From Gemmatimonadales bacterium (lineage in GTDB: Bacteria > Gemmatimonadota > Gemmatimonadetes > Gemmatimonadales > GWC2-71-9), in the NCBI GenBank assembly GCA_036500345.1, contig DASYCE010000004.1:1-64000 (forward strand): DNA of 64,000 nt, given 5' to 3'. Under the pieces are notes generated by a model. The model searched no databases and was not told the DNA's origin. It worked only from the letters and a program-made list of their open reading frames with translations. The translations under genes and the position numbers were made by a program. Below, piece after piece: positions 7,464-14,791 of the stretch; position 1 is the first letter of the stretch; each line of letters opens with the position of its first letter.

Positions 7464-8518
7464 CGCCTCATCGATCCAGCAGCGGCCGCGGTACTCTCCT
7501 GATTGACCGGGTCTTCCCGGGCATCGGGCGCGTGCGTCGATCGAGTGGCACCACCGATCAGCGGACATTCAAGGGCATCAACGCGATGCTCACCGAGCTC
7601 TACGACAAGGGCCTGCACGGTCCGCTCGAGGCGATTCGCGACGGGAAGCTGCGCGCGGTGGCGGCATACAGCGCTGCGCGCACCAGCTCGGTGGAGAAGC
7701 TGCCCGATGCGCCGGCGATGGAGACGCTCTCCGACGCCTGGGCCGACTGGGTGAAGAAGACCACAAATGCCAGCACGCGCCGCCAACGCAACTATGCGTG
7801 GACGCACTTCGAAGCGGTGCTCCGCGACGATGCGCCGGTGGCCGGTCTGACGCCGGCGTTGCGCGAACTGCGCGAGACGCTCGAGGACCACGCCCCGGCG
7901 TTCAACCGGATCCGGAGTGCCGCCTCGGCTTTCCTGCGCGATCGCGTCGGCCGGCATCACCACCTCTACCTCGACCTCGTGGCGATCCCGGCGCTCGCCG
8001 AGGATCCGGCTGAGCGCACCGCGCCGTCGATCGAGCAGGTGATTCGGATCCGGAACCGGCTGACCGGCCACGCGCGGCAGCTCTGGTGGGATCTCTGCCT
8101 CACCGGCATGGGACCGGCCGAAATGGATGGCCCCTGGTCGCTGCTGCAGGATCGGATTGAGATCCTCGGCACGAAGCGGAAGGCGCGGGTGCGGATCGTC
8201 CCGCGGCTGACGACGCCGGCACGCCGGGCGATGGGGTGGAAGCAGTTCCGGGACCTGATCGAGCCGCTCGGCCTGCAGCGATACGACGGCCGCCGGGCCT
8301 TCGCCCGGCTCCTCGAGGACGCCGAGATCCCATTCACCCGGCGCAAGCTCTACATGGGGCACGCCCTGGCGAACGTCACCGACCGGTACGGCCGAGCGGA
8401 ATTGACCGGGTACGTCGTCCAGGATGCCGAGAAGGTGCTGGCCCGGGTCGCGAAAGCGGAGGCGCTGGTCGAGCAGGAGACGAAGGCGGCGGGGCGGAAG
8501 GGGCTGCGTCGCGCATGA
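7460..8518 (+). CDS. Divergent tyrosine recombinase (integrase)
   Basis: 352 residues from a GTG in a 4-base overlap; the longer upstream frame is not used. Residues about 85-165 form the SAM-like core-binding domain. The C-terminal catalytic domain shows the MGH...DRYGR ending (His301, tyrosine nucleophile Tyr310), a beta-hairpin Lys (239/241) and the second arginine in YDGRRAF (278). The first catalytic arginine, normally in TG(L/M)RxxE, reads TGMGPAE (215-221), and the His of HxLR is Tyr275. It would insert and excise the element; its stop lies 88 bases before the 3' end of tRNA-Asn, the expected att arrangement. Family assignment is good; full activity is less certain. Confidence 0.8.
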   Translation: MTPHRSSSGRGTLLIDRVFPGIGRVRRSSGTTDQRTFKGINAMLTELYDKGLHGPLEAIRDGKLRAVAAYSAARTSSVEKLPDAPAMETLSDAWADWVKKTTNASTRRQRNYAWTHFEAVLRDDAPVAGLTPALRELRETLEDHAPAFNRIRSAASAFLRDRVGRHHHLYLDLVAIPALAEDPAERTAPSIEQVIRIRNRLTGHARQLWWDLCLTGMGPAEMDGPWSLLQDRIEILGTKRKARVRIVPRLTTPARRAMGWKQFRDLIEPLGLQRYDGRRAFARLLEDAEIPFTRRKLYMGHALANVTDRYGRAELTGYVVQDAEKVLARVAKAEALVEQETKAAGRKGLRRA

Positions 8519-8561
8519 GTAGCGCCGTGTCGGTCCCCGAACATCTCCCCGAACAGGCAAA

Positions 8562-8586
8562 CGCCCCCACGGGGATCGTGGAGGCG
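8562..8586 (+). terminator. Possible hairpin terminator after the integrase
   Basis: A 9-base stem (CGCCCCCAC / GTGGAGGCG) with one mismatch and a 7-base loop lies 43 bases after the integrase stop. There is no T-run, so it is a weak candidate for ending the element's operon. Confidence 0.25.
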
Positions 8587-8606
8587 CATGCCGCTTCAGA
8601 ATTGAG

Positions 8607-8679
8607 CTCCCGAGGAGGGACTCGAACCCCCGACCCGCTGATTAACAGTCAGCTGCTCTACCGACTGAGCTACTCGGGA
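8607..8679 (-). tRNA. tRNA-Asn (anticodon GTT)
   Basis: The minus strand folds as a standard cloverleaf: acceptor TCCCGAG/CTCGGGA with discriminator G, D-stem GCTC/GAGC, anticodon stem GCTGA/TCAGC with loop CTGTTAA (anticodon GTT), T-arm GGGGG-TTCGAGT-CCCTC with one G-T pair. CCA is not encoded. Its 3' half faces the integrase, so it is the probable attachment site of the element that fills the left of the window. Confidence 0.95.
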
Positions 8680-8881
8680 ATGCGCCGCGCAGTACCGCGC
8701 AACGGCGCGGTCAAAGTAGCTGTTTCGGCTGGCGTTTGGCAGTGTAGGTCACCCCGGCCCGCGGTTGAAGGACACGCCGCCCCTACTGACCTGGTCAGTC
8801 TTGGGAGCTAGCCGGCCGTACTCACAGATCCCCGACCAGCCAAGGGGAAAGACGCTCGATTTTGTTGCATCAGGAGACAAA

Positions 8882-8920
8882 ATGAGCAAACGCTCACGAA
8901 ATTCCACCACATGTGAGTGA
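8882..8920 (+). other. Possible 12-codon leader peptide ORF
   Basis: ATG at 8882 follows AGGAG (8872-8876) at five bases and opens a 12-codon frame ending in TGA at 8918-8920; the peptide is basic and Ser/Thr-rich. The ribosome site sits in the loop of the 7-base inverted repeat. It is reported because the start signal is good for a region otherwise empty; it may be chance. Confidence 0.25.
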
Positions 8921-8927
8921 TCGCTCT
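8883..8927. promoter_or_regulatory. Two phased operator-like palindromes (TGAGYRAWCGCTCW)
   Basis: TGAGCAAACGCTCA (8883-8896) is a 5+5 perfect palindrome and TGAGTGATCGCTCT (8914-8927) is a close copy. Their starts are 31 bases apart, near three helical turns. The form resembles sites of TetR-type dimers. They precede the TTGACA element at 8965, so they could control holB-moaC, although no regulator gene is adjacent. Confidence 0.4.
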
Positions 8928-8964
8928 TCCACGCCAGCCGGCATACCGGCCAAACTGACGTGAG

Positions 8965-8993
8965 TTGACAAATCGTAATGGTCGTAAACTATT
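8965..8993 (+). promoter_or_regulatory. Candidate sigma-70-type promoter for holB-moaC
   Basis: A perfect TTGACA (8965-8970) is followed at 17 bases by ACTATT (8988-8993), a poor -10 match, with TAAACT overlapping it at an unusually short spacing. It lies about 70 bases before the chosen holB start in an A+T-rich patch. Confidence 0.35.
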
Positions 8994-9059
8994 GCGAAAA
9001 AACGAGTTATGAAACATTCCCGCCCTTGGAGAAGGCCGCACGTACGGCTATCTTGGAGC

Positions 9060-10127
9060 ATGCCTTTGGCACCGATTACCGGTCACGAAACAACTCGGAA
9101 GGACCTTCTCTCCTCGCTGCAAAACGGGCGGGTGCCGCAGGTCCTGCTGATGACCGGAGCGATCGGAGTTGGCAAGCAACGCCTGGCACTCTGGTTCGCC
9201 CAGGTCCTCTTCTGCTCATCGCGCGCCGACGCGCCGTGTGGCCGCTGTTCTGGGTGCACCCGGGTACTGGCGCTCAGCCATCCCGACTTGCACTGGTTCG
9301 TTCCGGTACCACGTCCCAAGGCTGGTGACTTCGACAAGCAGATCGACGAAGTCGCCGAATCGATCGAGGCGCTCATCGCGGAACGGCGAGCGGCTCCGTG
9401 GTGGGGCCCCGCCGACGGGATGAGTTCGCACGGCGTCGCGTCGGCGCGGCTCCTTCAGCGTCACGCCTCGATGACACCGGTCGAGGGTGGCTGGCGCGTC
9501 TTCATCATCGGCGACGCCGAGCGGCTAGTTCCCCAGGAGTCCAGCCCCGAAGCGGCGAATTCGCTCCTCAAACTTCTTGAGGAACCACCGACCCGCACGC
9601 TCTGCGTCCTGACCACGTCGGAGCCTGGCCAGATCCTCCCGACGATCCGGTCGCGGTCGGTGCCGGTCAGGCTCGGCCGGCTCACCGACGCCGATGTCCG
9701 GAGTTTCCTCGCGGCCCATCGCCCCGACCTCGCCAGCGACGCCGTCGTCACGCGAGCGCGCGGTTCGATCGGCGCTGCGATCGCCACGGCCAGCGACGTC
9801 GCCGCCAAGGCGGCGGCGGGAGCTGCGAGCTTTCTCGATGCGATCGAAGCCGGCGGGAGTGCGCCAGTCGAGCGGGCACTCAAGCAGGGCCCTTGGCAGG
9901 CTCGGGGCGATTTCACCGCACTCCTCGATGCCCTTGCCGCTGAGCTCTCCCGGCAGGCCCGGCGTGCTGCGGACCATGGTGACCGCGTCTCCCCCGAGGG
10001 GCTGGAGTGGCTGACGGCGGCGATCGGGCACGTTTTGATGGCGCGAGAGCGGGCGCAGGGAAATATCAATCCCCAGCTCCTCCTCGCGTCGCTCGCGGAC
10101 GAGCTCGCCACATCCGGGGCGGCATGA
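9060..10127 (+). CDS. holB: DNA polymerase III subunit delta'
   Basis: 355 residues of an AAA+ clamp-loader subunit; delta' works with delta and tau/gamma to load the beta clamp at replication forks. Walker A-like GAIGVGKQRL lies near residues 31-40. A four-cysteine zinc module (CSS...CGRCSGC) follows. A long insertion rich in charged residues precedes the sensor region NSLLKLLEEPP and the arginine-finger-like SRS (in TIRSRSVPV). An in-frame ATG at 9009 exists, but the ATG at 9060 starts where family proteins start (TGHETTRKDL). The last bases overlap moaC by 4 (ATGA). The DnaX paralogue shares the fold, but the length and lack of C-terminal domains favour HolB. Confidence 0.88.
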   Translation: MPLAPITGHETTRKDLLSSLQNGRVPQVLLMTGAIGVGKQRLALWFAQVLFCSSRADAPCGRCSGCTRVLALSHPDLHWFVPVPRPKAGDFDKQIDEVAESIEALIAERRAAPWWGPADGMSSHGVASARLLQRHASMTPVEGGWRVFIIGDAERLVPQESSPEAANSLLKLLEEPPTRTLCVLTTSEPGQILPTIRSRSVPVRLGRLTDADVRSFLAAHRPDLASDAVVTRARGSIGAAIATASDVAAKAAAGAASFLDAIEAGGSAPVERALKQGPWQARGDFTALLDALAAELSRQARRAADHGDRVSPEGLEWLTAAIGHVLMARERAQGNINPQLLLASLADELATSGAA

Positions 10128-10606
10128 CGCTGACGCATCTTGACGAATCGACAGGCCGCCCCCGGATGGTTGATGTCGCCGAGAAGCCGGTGACTGCCCG
10201 GCGGGCGGTGGCGGAGGGACGGGTGACGATGTCCAGCGCTGCGTTCGAACAGATCCGCAGCGCAACGGTGGCGAAGGGAGAGTTGCTGACGACCTCCGAG
10301 CTTGCCGGCGTGATGGCCGCGAAACGGACCAGCGAATTGATCCCGCTCTGCCACCCGCTGGCGCTCGACCAGGTGACCGTCGAGGCGGAACTGGTCGAGG
10401 AGTGGCCTGGCGTCCGGATCATCGCGACAGCGATGGCAACCGCGCGGACCGGAGTCGAAATGGAAGCGTTGACGGCGGTGAGTGTTGCCTGTCTCACCGT
10501 GTACGACATGATCAAGAGCGTCGATCGCGGGATGCGGATCGGCGAAATCAGGCTGCTGGAAAAGTCGGGCGGCGCGCGCGGACCGTGGCGCGCCGAAACG
10601 AAATGA
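10124..10606 (+). CDS. moaC: Cyclic pyranopterin monophosphate synthase MoaC
   Basis: 160 residues. MoaC converts the MoaA product, a cyclic GTP derivative, to cyclic pyranopterin monophosphate in molybdenum-cofactor synthesis. The signature is complete: SELIPLCHPL (70-79), GVEMEALTAV (110-119) and TVYDMIKS (125-132) with the catalytic Asp128 and Lys131. The start ATG overlaps the holB stop by 4 bases; upstream in-frame sequence belongs to a holB shadow. No other moa gene is in the window, so here moaC is separated from its pathway and coupled to a replication gene. Confidence 0.95.
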   Translation: MTLTHLDESTGRPRMVDVAEKPVTARRAVAEGRVTMSSAAFEQIRSATVAKGELLTTSELAGVMAAKRTSELIPLCHPLALDQVTVEAELVEEWPGVRIIATAMATARTGVEMEALTAVSVACLTVYDMIKSVDRGMRIGEIRLLEKSGGARGPWRAETK

Positions 10607-10623
10607 TCCGAGGAGACGCCAGG

Positions 10624-11238
10624 ATGCGACGCTTCTTCGCTCGTATAGCAGTGCTCGTGGTTGGAACAGCAGCGTTCGTTGCGATCGGCGGCGTGTCGAC
10701 GCTGCTCGCCACGCACAACGCCGTCGCCGCGGCGGCGCAGCCGACGGACACGGTACTCGCCGTGGTGCGGACCCAGCTCGCTGATACCCGGCGCGAACTC
10801 GATCGTGCGCACGAGGTTCTCGAATTCTCCTCCCGCTACGGCATTCCCGCCGACCTCTCGGCGCAGATCTACGACATTGCCGTCGCAGAGGGGATCCCCG
10901 CGTCGGTAGGCTTTCAGCTGGTCAAGGTCGAGAGCGGATTCCAGAACACAGCCCAGAGCCCGGCGTCGGCGATCGGCCTGACTCAGCTCCGCGTGGCGAC
11001 TGCGCGAAGCTATGACCCGACCGTCGATCCCAGCGACCTGATGAACGCCAACGTGAATCTCAAGCTTGGATTCCGGTACCTGAAGGATCTGCTGACACGT
11101 TTCGATCAGAACCTGCCGCTCGCCCTGGAGGCGTACAACAAGGGGCCGACGTTCGTGTCGGCCCAGCAGGATTCAGGGATGGCTGTTGAGGGGCGCTACT
11201 CGAAAGCGGTGATGAGCGGCATTCGTCGCCGCGGCTGA
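10624..11238 (+). CDS. Secreted lytic transglycosylase (SLT domain)
   Basis: 204 residues. The ATG at 10624 is preferred over one at 10603, because GAGGAG lies upstream and it puts a signal/anchor segment (residues 6-35) at the N-terminus. The SLT fold is shown by VESGF with catalytic Glu103, AIGLTQL (116-122) and AYNKGP (170-175). It cleaves the MurNAc-GlcNAc bond of peptidoglycan with formation of 1,6-anhydro-MurNAc, in the periplasm. It follows moaC by 17 bases and probably shares its transcript. Its stop is only two bases from the stop of the convergent MltD-like gene, another transglycosylase. Confidence 0.85.
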   Translation: MRRFFARIAVLVVGTAAFVAIGGVSTLLATHNAVAAAAQPTDTVLAVVRTQLADTRRELDRAHEVLEFSSRYGIPADLSAQIYDIAVAEGIPASVGFQLVKVESGFQNTAQSPASAIGLTQLRVATARSYDPTVDPSDLMNANVNLKLGFRYLKDLLTRFDQNLPLALEAYNKGPTFVSAQQDSGMAVEGRYSKAVMSGIRRRG

Positions 11239-11240
11239 GT

Positions 11241-12980
11241 TCAGCCCGGCGGGATGCGAAGGGTTTGACCCTCGCGAAGCGCCCTGCTCGCGAGGCCATT
11301 GAAAGCGACCAGCTCCGATTTCCGCACGCCGTATCGTTGCGCAATTCCTCCCACTGTTTCGCCACGCTGCACGACATGCACCTTGGTCCTGGCTGACTGA
11401 GTGGCTCGGCGCGAGGTATTGGCCGCGACCACACGGCCGCCGGACGTGACCATCGTCCGCCGCGTGACCAGCCGCTGCCCGGTCTTGACCCGATCGGCGC
11501 GGCCGAGGCTGTTCTCGCTGCGCAGGCGCGACACCGATATCCCGGCGCGGCGCGCGACCGACGCGATGCTTTCACCGCGACGCACGACGAAGGTGCGGGT
11601 CACGGTGCGAATGGTTCGCGGAGGATCTGGCTCATGCAGATCCGCCGCCGACAACGTCGTCGCCGCGGGAAGGTAGAGCGTCGTACCTGGTGCGACCCAT
11701 CGACCGCGAGCGGCGCGGTTGATCGAGCGGATCGTCTCCGCCGGCACGTGATAGTGGCGTGCGAGCGTCGCCACTGTCTCGCCCGCCTTCACCGTGTGCG
11801 GTACGATCGCGCGCCGTTCGCTGTCGGGGAGCGCGGCGTAGGCAGCCTGGATCTGGGCGGCGCTTCCCACCGGCACCCGCACGGGGTATGGACCGTCCGG
11901 CGGCGTGACCATCCGCAGGAGGTGCGGATTGAGGTCACGCAGCGCGTCGAGCGTGGTGTCGGCGAGCCGCGCGATCAGGTCGAGACCGGTGCCACCCTCG
12001 ACCATCACCGAGTCGCGGGAAAATGCCGGGATATCGCTGGCGATCTGGAAGCCGTACTTCTCCGGCTCCTTCGCCACGATCGCGGCGGCGATCAGCTGCG
12101 GGACATAGTTCTTGGTCTCGTCACGGATCATCCGGGTGTCGGCGAGCGTGAAGAACGCATCGTCGCTGGTGACATCGACGGAGTCGCTGTCGGCGCCGTC
12201 GTTGATCCGATTGAGGCCCCGCCCGACACGACCGGCACCGGCGTTGTATGCCGCGGCCGCGAGATAGTGCGAACCGAAGCGCTGGGTGAGGTCATCGAGA
12301 TCGCGCGCCGCGGCATCGGTCGACTTGATCGGATCGCGGCGTTCATCGACCCACGAATCGGTCCTGAGTCCATACAGCTTCCCGGTGCCGAGCATGAACT
12401 GCCACATGCCCACGGCGTAGGTGCGGCTCACCGCCTCGGGTGAGAACCCTGATTCGATCAGCCCGAGATAGACGAAGTCGCCGGGGAGCTTGTGCGCCGC
12501 GAATTCCGCCCGCGCGAACCCCTCATAGCGTTCCATCCGATCGAGCCAGGTCTGGAAGCGCTGGTGTTCGCGCCCGGCGAAGAAGTCGAGATAGTACTTG
12601 ACGCGCGGCTGATCCGCGAAGTCGGCGACATTGAGATCCCAACTGACGTGCGCATCGATCGGGACGTCGGGGAGATTCGCCGCCGGCTGATCCTTCTGGA
12701 GCGTGTCGAGTGCGGCGGCGTCGCTCGCTGAATCGGCCGCAGCAGCCGCCCGGCTGGTATCGCGCAAGGCGTTCGTCGTGTCGGCGTGGGTGACTGGAAT
12801 TGCCGGAGAGGGCATCGCGCCCGGCAACACTTCGGCGTGCTGCGGACCCGCAGGGAGAGCAGCGACGGCAGCGAGCGTGTCGTGCGCGATGGCAGGCGCC
12901 GGGGCCCCGGCCGGGGGCGCCATCGACCGGCCTCCGCATGCTGCGAGACCCACAAGAGCTGCAGGCATCCATCGATGCAT
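11241..12980 (-). CDS. MltD-like lytic transglycosylase lipoprotein with three LysM domains
   Basis: 579 residues from the ATG at 12980, preceded by AAGGAG at nine bases; a longer start at 13004 lacks this. A lipoprotein signal ends at Cys15 (GLAAC). An Ala/Pro/Asp-rich linker leads to the SLT domain (about 145-330) with LIESGF (Glu176), VGMWQFM and AYNAGAGRV. Three LysM peptidoglycan-binding repeats follow to the C-terminus, each with the (A)GETV/(R)GES(I)/(R)GETV opening. The domain order matches MltD. It trims glycan strands at the outer-membrane face of the wall. It is convergent with a smaller SLT enzyme gene. Confidence 0.9.
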   Translation of the reverse strand: MHRWMPAALVGLAACGGRSMAPPAGAPAPAIAHDTLAAVAALPAGPQHAEVLPGAMPSPAIPVTHADTTNALRDTSRAAAAADSASDAAALDTLQKDQPAANLPDVPIDAHVSWDLNVADFADQPRVKYYLDFFAGREHQRFQTWLDRMERYEGFARAEFAAHKLPGDFVYLGLIESGFSPEAVSRTYAVGMWQFMLGTGKLYGLRTDSWVDERRDPIKSTDAAARDLDDLTQRFGSHYLAAAAYNAGAGRVGRGLNRINDGADSDSVDVTSDDAFFTLADTRMIRDETKNYVPQLIAAAIVAKEPEKYGFQIASDIPAFSRDSVMVEGGTGLDLIARLADTTLDALRDLNPHLLRMVTPPDGPYPVRVPVGSAAQIQAAYAALPDSERRAIVPHTVKAGETVATLARHYHVPAETIRSINRAARGRWVAPGTTLYLPAATTLSAADLHEPDPPRTIRTVTRTFVVRRGESIASVARRAGISVSRLRSENSLGRADRVKTGQRLVTRRTMVTSGGRVVAANTSRRATQSARTKVHVVQRGETVGGIAQRYGVRKSELVAFNGLASRALREGQTLRIPPG

Positions 12981-13023
12981 TGCTCTGCTCCTTCCGATTG
13001 GCATGCCTGAGAAGAGCCGCCCA

Positions 13024-13096
13024 TGCGCCCAGCAGGGATCGAACCTGCGACCTGTCGCTTAAAAGGCGATTGCTCTACCGGCTGAGCTATGGGCGC
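13024..13096 (-). tRNA. tRNA-Lys (anticodon TTT)
   Basis: Cloverleaf on the minus strand: acceptor GCGCCCA/TGGGCGC with discriminator A, D-stem GCTC/GAGC, anticodon arm ATCGC-CTTTTAA-GCGAC (anticodon TTT), T-arm GCAGG-TTCGATC-CCTGC. CCA is not encoded. It lies just upstream of the MltD-like gene on the same strand. Confidence 0.95.
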
Positions 13097-13139
13097 CCGG
13101 GATGATTCTAACCGCCCCGGTCGCCCTGGGTGAAGTTGC

Positions 13140-13153
13140 GCGGGTAAACCCGC
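13140..13153 (-). terminator. Short hairpin abutting the chaN stop
   Basis: A 5-base GC stem with a TTTA loop ends exactly before the chaN stop codon on the minus strand. There is no T-run; it may only assist termination before tRNA-Lys. Confidence 0.3.
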
Positions 13154-14062
13154 TCAGTGTGGTGACGGCGCGAGGGTGAAGACGAGCCAGTCGCCCTGTT
13201 TCCGCCGCGGCGCCGCTGTGACGCTATCGAGTGACGATACCGGTATCGCGGAGACCACCATGATCCGTGCTTTCCCGAGCCGTCGCCGGGTCCGCGCAAC
13301 GGTTCCGTCGCCGAAATCGGAGTGGAAATCTCCGTTGAACTGGATGACCAGCGCATGACGATCGTCGCGTACGGCCTGCGCGATCGACTCGGCCATCGTT
13401 TCGTCCTTCACGCATTGTGCCTGGTAAAACCGCGATGTCATCGCGGCGAGTTCCCCTGGTGGCGGCGCCGGTCCGGTTCCCATCGGATGCGTACCCATCG
13501 CCGCGACGAAACGCGTGAAGTAATTGTCATGTTCCGGACAGTCAAACTCCGCTGCAGCCCATCGCCGGGTCGAATCGGCGAGTCTGGTGATCGTGCCGAG
13601 GCCGCCAGCCGATACCGAGCCCGCCATCCGACGCGGAATATTTGCTGCCACGACGGGCCAGCGATGCGCCCTGGCGAATTCCACCAGCGGCCGGTAATCG
13701 GTCCGGTAGTTCGGCCACGGGCGGCCCTGGCTGAGAAACGATTCTTCCGGGATGCGGCCCGCCAGATACTGATCGAGTATCGGCTGAACGTCGCGTTCGA
13801 ACATCTCGAGCGATATGATCACCTGATCACGTCGCCGGGCCACCGCCTCCAGGAGGGCGAGTTCCATCCGATGGGTGCCGGGGTCGTCGTGCTGCTCGCC
13901 GAAGAAGACGACGTCGGATGTCGCTGCAGCGGCAGCGAGCGACTCGAAATCGCTGAACCGCTTGTGCCGCGAATCGTAGACCCGCTGGGGCGTCCACATT
14001 TCGCCGCGGACCGTGTCGATCGGCTGCTGCGCCAGCGCCGTGATCAGGGCCAGCGCAATCAA
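13154..14062 (-). CDS. ChaN-family (Tiki-fold) exported protein
   Basis: 302 residues with a short hydrophobic N-terminus (IALALITALAQ) that may act as a signal peptide. The ChaN/DUF399 signature is FFGEQHDDPGTHRMEL near residue 52, SLEMFERD, and the C-terminal FNGDFHSDFG. Family members bind haem or iron or belong to the GumN/TraB/Tiki metallo-protease superfamily; the conserved Glu-His and Asp-x-His positions are present. It overlaps rnhB by 4 bases and ends the minus-strand run that starts at trmH. The role in iron or haem handling is from the family; the substrate here is unknown. Confidence 0.75.
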   Translation of the reverse strand: MIALALITALAQQPIDTVRGEMWTPQRVYDSRHKRFSDFESLAAAAATSDVVFFGEQHDDPGTHRMELALLEAVARRRDQVIISLEMFERDVQPILDQYLAGRIPEESFLSQGRPWPNYRTDYRPLVEFARAHRWPVVAANIPRRMAGSVSAGGLGTITRLADSTRRWAAAEFDCPEHDNYFTRFVAAMGTHPMGTGPAPPPGELAAMTSRFYQAQCVKDETMAESIAQAVRDDRHALVIQFNGDFHSDFGDGTVARTRRRLGKARIMVVSAIPVSSLDSVTAAPRRKQGDWLVFTLAPSPH

Positions 14063-14715
14063 TCTTCGATCCCGTCGAACAGTTCACGCTGGCCGAGCGC
14101 GGTGTCGCAGAAGAGCACCCGGTGATGTGGCGTGAGTCCGTGGATGCGCAGCGCCGCGACGTGTTCCCGCGTGGCATACCCGACGTTCGTCTGCCAGCCG
14201 TACCCCGGCCGACGCGTGGCGAGCGCCCTCATCAGACGGTCACGGGCAACCTTGGCGATCAACGACGCCGCAGCAATGGCGTGGCAATGGGCGTCGCCCT
14301 GGACCAGGGCGTCGTGGTCCTCGTTCAACTCCGGCATCCGAAGGCCGTCGATGACGATCCGCGTTTCGGTCCCCGCGGCGAGTCGCGTGCGGCACCGCGC
14401 CAGCGCACGACGCATCGCGAGCGCGGTCGCGCGCCGGATGTTGTCGCGGGCAATCTCGCGGACGCTCGCGGCACCGAGGCCGAACGCAAGCGCTTCCCGG
14501 CGAATCCGGAGGGCGAGCTTGCTGCGTTCGTCGTGATCGGGGACCTGCTTGGAATCGCGGACACCGCGGATACCGCGATGTTGCACCGGAAAGCAGACCG
14601 CCGCGGCGACCACCGGTCCCGCCAGCGGTCCGCGACCGACTTCATCGATTCCGATCAGGAGGTTGCCCGATGCCCATGCGAGCCGTTCGTACCGGAGTGG
14701 AGGCATCGACGGCAA
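14059..14715 (-). CDS. rnhB: Ribonuclease HII
   Basis: 218 residues. It removes RNA from RNA/DNA hybrids, including single ribonucleotides in DNA. The first two acidic residues are in DEVGRGPLAGP (24-34), the third in IVIDGL, and the fourth in the QGDAHCHAIAAAS region; GYGWQTNVGY and THREH-like YATREHVAAL complete the RNase HII pattern. It is separated from rplS by 76 bases that hold a strong hairpin. Neighbourhood rplS-rnhB is conserved in many bacteria. Confidence 0.95.
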   Translation of the reverse strand: MPSMPPLRYERLAWASGNLLIGIDEVGRGPLAGPVVAAAVCFPVQHRGIRGVRDSKQVPDHDERSKLALRIRREALAFGLGAASVREIARDNIRRATALAMRRALARCRTRLAAGTETRIVIDGLRMPELNEDHDALVQGDAHCHAIAAASLIAKVARDRLMRALATRRPGYGWQTNVGYATREHVAALRIHGLTPHHRVLFCDTALGQRELFDGIED

Positions 14716-14732
14716 GATAGAGCCGAAAACAG

Positions 14733-14763
14733 AAAAGGGAAAAGGCTGGGCCTCTTCCCTTTT
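14733..14763 (-). terminator. Strong hairpin terminator between rplS and rnhB
   Basis: On the minus strand a 14-base stem (left arm starting AAAAGGGAAG, one G-T pair) closes a 3-base CCA loop and is followed by T-rich sequence. It lies just after the rplS stop and before rnhB, so it should end or attenuate the ribosomal-protein transcript. Confidence 0.8.
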
Positions 14764-14791
14764 CGATCAGGACCGACGCGTCGGTGTCGTG

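Larger units (their letters stand above)
8680..9059. other. Gene-poor, lower-GC spacer with candidate control sites
   Basis: 380 bases between tRNA-Asn and holB without a credible long gene. Its right half is clearly richer in A+T than the surroundings. It holds a 7-base inverted repeat (ATTTTGT 8859-8865 / ACAAAAT 8877-8883), a very short ORF with a good ribosome site (8882-8920), two similar operator-like palindromes and a TTGACA element, listed separately. Confidence 0.6.

Noticed and set aside
10402-10602. Long N-terminal extension of the SLT protein frame through moaC
   Set aside because: The extension is an Arg/Asp-rich shadow of moaC; the ATG at 10624 has a ribosome site and gives a signal peptide.
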